19,720 bases of DNA, taken from Candidatus Pelagibacter sp. (GTDB taxonomy: Bacteria; Pseudomonadota; Alphaproteobacteria; Pelagibacterales; Pelagibacteraceae). The stretch lies in assembly GCA_029941985.1 (NCBI GenBank), contig JAPYTV010000013.1, positions 1 to 19,720 on the forward strand, read 5' to 3'. Every line of letters starts with the position of its first letter. The first letter of the stretch is position 1. The notes below the pieces were generated by a model. The model saw nothing but the letters and a program-made list of their open reading frames with translations. It did no database searches and was not told the origin of the DNA. Below, piece by piece: positions 14,676 to 19,720 of the stretch. Made by a program: the position numbers and the translations under genes.

Positions 14676-15320
14676 ATGATAAAAAAAATTAAAGCCTCAA
14701 AATCAGAAAAAATTATTTTAATATTCTTAATTTTACTTGGAATTTTTGTTATAACTTCTTTTTTAAGTATTAGAGATAAATGTTTATTTGTTAAAAATCA
14801 CAACCCAAATGAAATTGAATTTAAAAATCCTCAAAATATTGCAATCCTTAATGTACCATGTGGTGATGTAATTATTGAACTTTATCCAAATATTTCTCCA
14901 AATGCAGTTAAAAGATTCAAAACTTTAATAAATTCAAATGCATATGATAATATTGCCTTTCATAGAGTAATAGAAAATAAATTGGTTCAAGCCGGAGACT
15001 TAGAGTTTGGGAAAAAAAATAAATTAAACTATGGAAAAATAGGTACTGGTAAATCAGGATTAGGAACTATTAAGTCTGAATTAGAAGGAGAGTTTAAATA
15101 TACAAAGGGAAGCGTTAGTTTAGCTAGAACTTTTAAAAATGATACTGAGGATAGCCAATTTTTTATAATTCTTCAAGATGAACCATTATTTGAAGGTGAA
15201 TATACTCCTGTTGGTAAAGTTCTTTATGGATTAGAAGTTTTAAAAAAAATTAAATATTTGAACAACTCTGAATACGTTTTGAGACCAGACTTTATTAATA
15301 CTTTTAAAATGATGAATTAA
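14676..15320 (+). CDS. Membrane-anchored cyclophilin-type peptidyl-prolyl isomerase
   Basis: A 214-residue protein with a basic N-terminus, one membrane segment (about 13-30) and a periplasmic cyclophilin domain from about residue 53. Family motifs are AFHRVIENKLVQAGD (94-108) and GSVSLARTF...DSQFFIIL (145-166). Compared with human cyclophilin A, the catalytic Arg55 is kept as R97, Gln63 as Q105, Gln111 as Q161 and Phe113 as F163. The position of Phe60 is lysine (K102) and the Trp121/His126 region is replaced by LFEGEYTPVG. Activity may be altered, although many bacterial cyclophilins lack that Trp. It would catalyse proline isomerisation in exported proteins. The start lies 3 bases after the metallopeptidase-like gene and its end overlaps the convergent dehydrogenase gene by 4 bases. 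Confidence 0.87.
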   Translation: MIKKIKASKSEKIILIFLILLGIFVITSFLSIRDKCLFVKNHNPNEIEFKNPQNIAILNVPCGDVIIELYPNISPNAVKRFKTLINSNAYDNIAFHRVIENKLVQAGDLEFGKKNKLNYGKIGTGKSGLGTIKSELEGEFKYTKGSVSLARTFKNDTEDSQFFIILQDEPLFEGEYTPVGKVLYGLEVLKKIKYLNNSEYVLRPDFINTFKMMN

Positions 15321-16354
15321 TAGCCCAGATTTTTATCAACCTGATTTGTTAGTTCTTTATTTTCTATAAAAAGTTTTAAATTTTTAACAAATAAATCTAA
15401 AGTCATTTTTACATAATTTCCATTATCATCAGAAGATACGTGTGGTGTAATAACAAGATTGGGAGTATGCCAAAGTTTAGAATTACTGTCTATTGGTTCT
15501 GGTGTAAAAACATCAAGTATCGCACCCGCTATTTCTCGTTTATTAAGTTTTTCACATAGTACATCATAATCTAATACTGATTGACGGCCAATATTTACAA
15601 TTCCACAAGTTGGTTTTAGCAAATCTAGTTTTTTTTTATTAATCAAATTTTTAGTTTCTGAAGTTTCTGGTAAAGCAAGATATAAAATGTCTGCTTCTGG
15701 AAGCACTGTATCTATTTTTTCAATCGTTATGATTTTAGAACAGCCTTCTACAGGTTTTCCTTTTTTATTTACACCTATAATATTGGCACCAAGTGGTTCT
15801 ACAAGCTTGGCCATTGAAGACCCTAACGAACCTGTGCCAACAAGAACAATATTTTTTCCAGAAATTGGATTACTGAATAAAGATACAAATTCTTTATTTT
15901 TTTGGTTTGTAATAATTCTGGGCATATGATTTTGCAGCATTAACACACTCATTAACCCATACTCTCCTGCCTTCTTGGCGTGAATCCCGCTACTATTAGT
16001 TATTATTAATTCCTTAGAAGCCCAACTAAAAGGAGATAAATGCTCTACACCTGCGGCTGTACAATGAATCCATTTTAAATTGGGAGCAATTTTTTTAAAA
16101 TTAGAAGTTGGAAAATCATAAGTAAGTAAAATTTTTGAACTAGATATAGATGAATTAAAATTATCTTCATCCCAATCAATAAAAAACTCTACTTGTTTTT
16201 TTATTTTAGGTTCATTTTCTAAGGCTTTATCAAGATGCTCTTTAGTTATAGTAAAATTTTTTTCACCTTCTAGATCACATGGAAAAGTACCAGAACGTCC
16301 ATGGTTATTTTTAATGTGAATTTTAATCTTTTTATTGTCTGTCAAAATTTCCAC
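15317..16354 (-). CDS. D-2-hydroxyacid dehydrogenase, GTG start
   Basis: A 345-residue NAD(P)-dependent oxidoreductase of the D-isomer-specific 2-hydroxyacid dehydrogenase family, which interconverts 2-keto acids and D-2-hydroxy acids. The Rossmann loop GTGSLGSS is at 173-180. The catalytic triad is complete: R257 in NIGRQSV, E286 in DVFTPEP and H305 in TPHVSSDD. The length is near the family norm (about 310-340), with a slightly extended N-terminal part. The start is GTG at 16354, overlapping the end of the upstream Rieske gene by 23 bases; a TTG at 16345 is a less likely alternative. The overlap shows it is cotranscribed with that oxygenase. The Ala/Gly-rich substrate block (TAAGVEHL, 99-106) resembles the glyoxylate/hydroxypyruvate reductase-like subgroup. 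The actual substrate is unknown. Confidence 0.83.
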   Translation of the reverse strand: MEILTDNKKIKIHIKNNHGRSGTFPCDLEGEKNFTITKEHLDKALENEPKIKKQVEFFIDWDEDNFNSSISSSKILLTYDFPTSNFKKIAPNLKWIHCTAAGVEHLSPFSWASKELIITNSSGIHAKKAGEYGLMSVLMLQNHMPRIITNQKNKEFVSLFSNPISGKNIVLVGTGSLGSSMAKLVEPLGANIIGVNKKGKPVEGCSKIITIEKIDTVLPEADILYLALPETSETKNLINKKKLDLLKPTCGIVNIGRQSVLDYDVLCEKLNKREIAGAILDVFTPEPIDSNSKLWHTPNLVITPHVSSDDNGNYVKMTLDLFVKNLKLFIENKELTNQVDKNLGY

Positions 16355-17693
16355 TCTTTTCCATTTTATGAAGATTATTTATGATATTATTATCACGTTC
16401 TTTTAACGGTATATCCTCTAGATCAAACTGCATTTTCATTACTGATGAACAAATCAATTTAACAAATTCTTTATCATTTTTATTTCTTTTAGGTGCTCTT
16501 AATACTGTATCCTGACCATTCGTTCTAATAACTGCACCTTTTATTTTTTGTGGTTGAGGTGGCTCTTTTCCCTCTTTTAAACTTTTAATTAACTTTCTGA
16601 TTCTTCGTCTATAAATCATAACTCCTCGATCAGTTGGCATTAAATGTTCTCCTTTGTGACTGCTAATTGATCCCATTCCCTCAACTGCTTCTGCATCACC
16701 AGGATTTTTTTGCTTTTCTTCTAAAGTTCTATTTGAAATTTCACCAGCTTCGATTCTCTCAAACCCCTCTTGATTATTATATTCTATTGGATCTCCTCTA
16801 TCACCAAAGTTTGCCCATGCTAAAGCTACACAATGATAATCATCAACAGGTACTACCCATCTTGTGAAAGAACTTCTTCCAAAATATTTACTTTTTGTAC
16901 CGTCTGCTGCAAAAGCAGCACCAGCTTGAGTAAAGTTTGGTAAAATTAATTCATTCACTCGAATCCAAACATTGTCATCTATTCGTCTAGTGTTACACCC
17001 CAGGTATTGAATTCCTCTTTCATAAAAATCTATTTCACCAACTTCTGCAAAGCCTTTGGAAAATTGAATTCCAGAACTTTGTCCATGCAAAAATGAAGTA
17101 TGAACAGGATCCATAATTGCATCAAGTACCTGAATCCAATTACAGTTATAATCTATACGATAGGGGCTAGATATATTACCTGGTATTTCAAATGAGTCAT
17201 AATGTGGAAATTCTGGTATCTTATCCATTGGTCCTAAATAAGAAAATACCAAACCATTAAATTCAATTACAGGATAAGCTCCAAGTTTAAATGTTTCTCT
17301 TAATTTTTCTGCTGACATTGAATCAGGGTTTTCACCAGGTGTCTCAATAATCTTACCGTCAGGAGAAAATAACCAACCATGATAACAACATCTAATACCT
17401 CTTTCTTCAGTTTTTCCATAAACCATTGATGCTCTTCTATGGGGACAGGCTTTATGAACTAAACCTATATTATCTTTGGTAGTTTTAAATATTACTAAAT
17501 CTTCACCTAAAATACGAATTGCCTTAGGAGTTTCACTAACCTCAGAAGTTAAAGCTACAGGGTGCCAATAACGCCGTAGATATTCTCCACAGAGAGTTTT
17601 TGAATCTGTGCGAGCTAGACCCTCATCAATTTTAGATAAAATTGCTTGTTTGTATCCTCTAAAATCTAGATCATTAAAATTATTGTTACTCAT
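16332..17693 (-). CDS. Rieske non-heme iron oxygenase, phthalate-dioxygenase-like terminal component
   Basis: A 453-residue terminal oxygenase alpha-subunit. The Rieske [2Fe-2S] site has C83-P-H85 (CPHRRA) and C102-x2-H105 (CCYHGW). The mononuclear iron site has D195-x2-H198-x4-H203 within DAIMDPVHTSFLHG, and D355 in LMPTDRGVMIYRRR is a likely third ligand. The overall form (Rieske domain first, then a long C-terminal region with the TDRGV block) matches the phthalate 4,5-dioxygenase/O-demethylase-like group, which normally uses a separate FMN/ferredoxin reductase. None is encoded in this window. The substrate cannot be deduced. The ATG at 17693 follows a plausible promoter by about 26 bases and the gene overlaps the downstream dehydrogenase gene. 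It is divergent from a second, distinct Rieske oxygenase. Confidence 0.9.
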   Translation of the reverse strand: MSNNNFNDLDFRGYKQAILSKIDEGLARTDSKTLCGEYLRRYWHPVALTSEVSETPKAIRILGEDLVIFKTTKDNIGLVHKACPHRRASMVYGKTEERGIRCCYHGWLFSPDGKIIETPGENPDSMSAEKLRETFKLGAYPVIEFNGLVFSYLGPMDKIPEFPHYDSFEIPGNISSPYRIDYNCNWIQVLDAIMDPVHTSFLHGQSSGIQFSKGFAEVGEIDFYERGIQYLGCNTRRIDDNVWIRVNELILPNFTQAGAAFAADGTKSKYFGRSSFTRWVVPVDDYHCVALAWANFGDRGDPIEYNNQEGFERIEAGEISNRTLEEKQKNPGDAEAVEGMGSISSHKGEHLMPTDRGVMIYRRRIRKLIKSLKEGKEPPQPQKIKGAVIRTNGQDTVLRAPKRNKNDKEFVKLICSSVMKMQFDLEDIPLKERDNNIINNLHKMEKSGNFDRQ

Positions 17694-17725
17694 ATTATTT
17701 GCTCTTTAAAACTATTCTATTGTAA

Positions 17726-17754
17726 ATCTTAATATTCTAAAATAGGGTTTTCAA
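17726..17754 (-). promoter_or_regulatory. Candidate sigma70 promoter for the minus-strand Rieske gene
   Basis: Read on the minus strand, TTGAAA (17754-17749, 5/6 to TTGACA) is separated by exactly 17 bases from TAAGAT (17731-17726, 4/6 to TATAAT). The predicted transcription start is near 17719, giving a leader of about 26 bases to the ATG at 17693. It lies in the 93-base spacer (17694-17786) between two divergent Rieske oxygenase genes, so any regulator bound there could affect both arms. AT richness makes false positives common. Confidence 0.45.
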
Positions 17755-17786
17755 TATAAATAATTTGTTTTTAAACTATATAGCGT

Positions 17787-18923
17787 ATGTCAAGAGAGAA
17801 AAGTTTGGTTAAAATTAAAAAGTCTAAAAATCTAAATACTATATTTGGTTTACCAGCAAAATCTTACACTGATGAAGATTTTTGGAAAAAAGAATGTAAT
17901 ACAGTAATGTCTGATGGTTGGTTGTTTGTTGGTTTTGTTCATGAACTTAAAAAGCCAGGTGATGTGAACCCTCTATTTATTGCTGATAAGCCTATACTTC
18001 TTGTTAAAGATAATAACAACAAAATAACTGCTTTTCATAATGTGTGCAGCCATAGATGTTTAAAATTAGTTGATGAAAAAAAAAATGTTGGAAAAATTAT
18101 TCGCTGTCCTTATCATTCTTGGAGTTATGACTTAGAGGGAAGATTAAAAGCTGCTCCACATATAGGTGGTACAAATGAACATCAGCCTAAAGGATTTAAT
18201 TTCTCAGATCACGGATTAAAAAAAATTAAGATTCATATTTGGCATGATTGGATTTTCATTAATTTTAATGGAAAAGCAAAAAAATTTGCAAAATATGCTA
18301 AGCCACTTATTAATAAGTTTAATGATATTGATTTATCAAAATTAAAATATGCTGCAACTTTAGATTTTGGAAAAATAAATACTAACTGGAAATTTCTTAT
18401 TGAAAATTTTATAGAACCCTATCATGTTCAATTTGTTCATAAGTCAACAACTAATCAGCCTCTAAAAGATCATTATACTATAGTTGATGGTATATGTTAT
18501 GGAAGTGGTGTTGATGTTAAAGAAGAAGATACCAAAAATAGTAAAGCTTTATCTGTTACTTCACGTTACTTGTCACTTTTTCCAAATTTTATAATAGGAA
18601 CTTACTTTCCTAATCAAGTTGGGGTTTATCTAAATGTACCAATAAGCTCAGGTATAACATCTCAAAAAAGAATAATTTATACTACTGATGGTAAAAATAT
18701 GGGTAAAGAAGAGGTCGATATGATAAAAAATATTTGGTGGAGTGTGCATAAAGAAGATCATGAAATGTGTGAAAGACTACAAGAAGGCAGATCTTCGCCA
18801 GCTTCAGATGAAGGTGGACTTTTATCTCCTGTTTGGGAAAAAGGAGTGAAAGCATTTCAAAAACTTATAATAGATTCAACTATGAAATCAGGGAAAAAAA
18901 TGAAAAGGAAAAAAAATGTCTAA
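17787..18923 (+). CDS. Rieske non-heme iron oxygenase, GbcA/carnitine-oxygenase-like
   Basis: A 378-residue terminal oxygenase. The Rieske site is C87-S-H89 (CSHRC) and C107-x2-H110 (CPYHSW). The mononuclear iron site is NWKFLIENFIEPYHVQFVH (200-218), with E210-x2-H213-x4-H218, where Glu takes the usual bridging Asp position, as in choline monooxygenase and glycine-betaine demethylase relatives. EDHEMCERLQEG (323-334) matches the C-terminal ligand region of that group. These enzymes often oxidise N-methyl groups of betaines or carnitine, so a quaternary or methylated amine is a reasonable guess rather than a reading. A separate reductase is needed and is not seen here. The last 16 residues or so are very basic (KSGKKMKRKKNV). 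It overlaps the next gene by 8 bases, indicating coupling. Confidence 0.9.
   Translation: MSREKSLVKIKKSKNLNTIFGLPAKSYTDEDFWKKECNTVMSDGWLFVGFVHELKKPGDVNPLFIADKPILLVKDNNNKITAFHNVCSHRCLKLVDEKKNVGKIIRCPYHSWSYDLEGRLKAAPHIGGTNEHQPKGFNFSDHGLKKIKIHIWHDWIFINFNGKAKKFAKYAKPLINKFNDIDLSKLKYAATLDFGKINTNWKFLIENFIEPYHVQFVHKSTTNQPLKDHYTIVDGICYGSGVDVKEEDTKNSKALSVTSRYLSLFPNFIIGTYFPNQVGVYLNVPISSGITSQKRIIYTTDGKNMGKEEVDMIKNIWWSVHKEDHEMCERLQEGRSSPASDEGGLLSPVWEKGVKAFQKLIIDSTMKSGKKMKRKKNV
18905..18909 (+). promoter_or_regulatory. Shine-Dalgarno sequence of the glyoxalase-like gene
   Basis: AAGGA lies 6 bases before the ATG at 18916, inside the end of the upstream Rieske gene. Most genes in the window show no such site, so it supports this start and points to independent initiation despite the 8-base overlap. 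Confidence 0.6.
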
Positions 18924-19335
18924 GGAAATTAATCTAGATGGATATAGACTTGCACACACAATGATAAGAGTTAAAGATCTTGAGGCTTCTTTTAATTTTT
19001 ACTGCAAAACTTTAGGTATGAAAATTTTAAGAAAAACAGATTATCCTGAAGGTAAATTCACTAATGCTTTTATTGGTTATGGTCTTGAAACAGAATCTCC
19101 ATGTCTAGAACTTACTCATAATTGGGATCAAAAAGATGATTATGATAAAGGTAATGGATGGGGGCATGTATGTATAGAAACACCAGATGTTTACAAAGCT
19201 TGTGAAGATCTTGCTAAACTTGGAATAAATATTACTCGTAAACCAGGTCCGATGAAGCATGGAACCAGAGTTATAGCATTTTGCGAAGACCCAGATGGAT
19301 ATAAAGTAGAGTTAAACGAACCAGTGAAAGTATAA
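18916..19335 (+). CDS. gloA: Glyoxalase I-like VOC-family protein
   Basis: A 139-residue vicinal-oxygen-chelate protein matching lactoylglutathione lyase, which converts the methylglyoxal-glutathione hemithioacetal to S-lactoylglutathione. The four metal ligands are present: H14 (RLAHTMIRV), E65 (CLELTHNW), H84 (GWGHVCIE) and E132 (YKVELNE). Their spacing of 51, 19 and 48 residues is nearly that of E. coli GloA (H5, E56, H74, E122: 51, 18, 48). The NFYCKTLGMKILRK and DPDGYKVEL blocks are typical. It could instead act on a related hydroxy-aldehyde or pathway intermediate, since it lies between a Rieske oxygenase and an EutQ-like cupin. It has a clear Shine-Dalgarno sequence and overlaps the Rieske gene by 8 bases. 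Confidence 0.88.
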   Translation: MSKEINLDGYRLAHTMIRVKDLEASFNFYCKTLGMKILRKTDYPEGKFTNAFIGYGLETESPCLELTHNWDQKDDYDKGNGWGHVCIETPDVYKACEDLAKLGINITRKPGPMKHGTRVIAFCEDPDGYKVELNEPVKV

Positions 19336-19341
19336 AACAGA

Positions 19342-19346
19342 AAGGA
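19342..19346 (+). promoter_or_regulatory. Shine-Dalgarno sequence of the EutQ-like gene
   Basis: AAGGA sits 7 bases before the ATG at 19354, in the 18-base gap after the glyoxalase-like stop. It fixes the start of the final gene. Confidence 0.6.
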
Positions 19347-19353
19347 AATACGA

Positions 19354-19720
19354 ATGTCAAAAAAACCACAACTATATAAGTTTAAAGATATTGAAAATAG
19401 ACTTCATACTTTGGAGCCAGGAAAGAGCTACATTAAACCGTTTGTAACTAGTAAAGTAAGTAACACTATGTGTGGTGGATTAAATTTTTTAAACAAAGTT
19501 TCTGTACCATGGGATTTAACTTGTGATGAAATTATCTATTGTATGGAAGGAACTTTTCGTCTGACGTGTGATGGTGAATCTTTTATTTGTAATCCAGGAG
19601 ATGTACTTTATGTTCCAAAAGACAATCATATAGCATACGAATGTGATGAAAAATGTGTAATATTCTATGCTGCTTATCCTCATGATTGGAAACAACAAGC
19701 AGGCATAACATTTGTTCCTG
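19354..19720 (+). CDS. EutQ-like cupin protein (partial, runs off the window)
   Basis: The frame is open from ATG 19354 to the window end: 122 complete codons and no stop. The visible part contains a single cupin core: VPWDLTCDEIIYCMEGTFRL (51-70), then DGESFICNPGDVLYVPKDNHIAYE (73-96) and YAAYPHDW (105-112). The W-x-L-x-x-DE, EGT, PGDVxYVPK and YPxxW pattern matches the EutQ C-terminal domain. EutQ was linked to ethanolamine utilisation and acetate kinase activity, but stand-alone EutQ-like cupins in marine bacteria have no firm role. No microcompartment genes are seen, so a eut operon is unlikely. It follows the glyoxalase-like gene by 18 bases with its own Shine-Dalgarno sequence, so it belongs to the plus arm of the Rieske cluster. 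Cysteines are unusually frequent (residues 40, 57, 63, 72, 79, 97, 101). Confidence 0.8.
   Translation, partial: MSKKPQLYKFKDIENRLHTLEPGKSYIKPFVTSKVSNTMCGGLNFLNKVSVPWDLTCDEIIYCMEGTFRLTCDGESFICNPGDVLYVPKDNHIAYECDEKCVIFYAAYPHDWKQQAGITFVP

Noticed and set aside
16667..16867. 66-codon plus-strand frame inside the phthalate-dioxygenase-like gene
   Set aside because: It is an antisense shadow with no start context or recognisable domain.
19516..19698. 60-codon minus-strand frame at the right end
   Set aside because: It lies antisense to the clear EutQ-like cupin coding region.
19354..19720. Ethanolamine-utilisation microcompartment operon suggested by the EutQ-like protein
   Set aside because: No shell protein, ethanolamine lyase or other eut gene is present; only the cupin domain is shared.

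Overview
The window is strongly AT-rich, almost fully coding, and built from genes separated by a few bases or overlapping. The protein set is alphaproteobacterial: GlnT-type glutamine synthetase, ZapE/AFG1 ATPase, YfgM-like protein plus BamB, AcnA, and several Rieske oxygenases. AAA/TTT-rich codon use and minimal spacers point to a streamlined marine alphaproteobacterium, most likely SAR11 (Pelagibacterales). This is an inference from composition and gene content, not a database match. I see no tRNA, rRNA, insertion sequence, prophage, CRISPR array or recognisable riboswitch, and no stretch over 300 bases lacks a gene.

Layout. (1) 1-74: the likely 3' end of an upstream gene and a strong intrinsic terminator, the only convincing one seen. 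(2) 94-3234, plus strand: a 50-residue membrane protein, a GlnT/GmaS-type glutamine synthetase, a diaminopropionate ammonia-lyase-like PLP enzyme and an uncharacterised 153-residue protein. One enzyme would release ammonia and the other fix it onto glutamate. (3) 3225-10257, minus strand: a tight seven-gene run in transcription order csaA-like, lysE-like, acnA, yfgM-like, bamB, cupin, zapE, with gaps of 5 bases or fewer, or overlaps. It mixes central metabolism with envelope assembly. (4) 10287-11480, plus strand: an ArgE-family M20 deacylase, divergent from csaA across 29 bases. (5) 11477-13893, minus strand: an agmatinase/guanidinobutyrase-family ureohydrolase followed by an aldehyde dehydrogenase, a pair that fits arginine-derived guanidino or polyamine breakdown. 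(6) 13950-15320, plus strand: a secreted HExxH metallopeptidase-like protein and a membrane-anchored cyclophilin. (7) 15317-19720: a divergent cluster. The minus arm is a phthalate-dioxygenase-like Rieske oxygenase plus a D-2-hydroxyacid dehydrogenase. The plus arm is a GbcA/carnitine-oxygenase-like Rieske oxygenase, a glyoxalase-I-like protein and an EutQ-like cupin that runs off the window.

The cluster in (7) is the best candidate for an uncharacterised pathway: two different Rieske terminal oxygenases share a 93-base divergent promoter region with accessory enzymes, and no reductase is visible. Three of the convergent gene pairs overlap at their 3' ends, leaving no space for intrinsic terminators between them.

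Two start positions were moved from the longest possible reading: bamB to a GTG at 6008, which creates a lipoprotein signal, and acnA to the ATG at 9317, just after the lysE-like gene.
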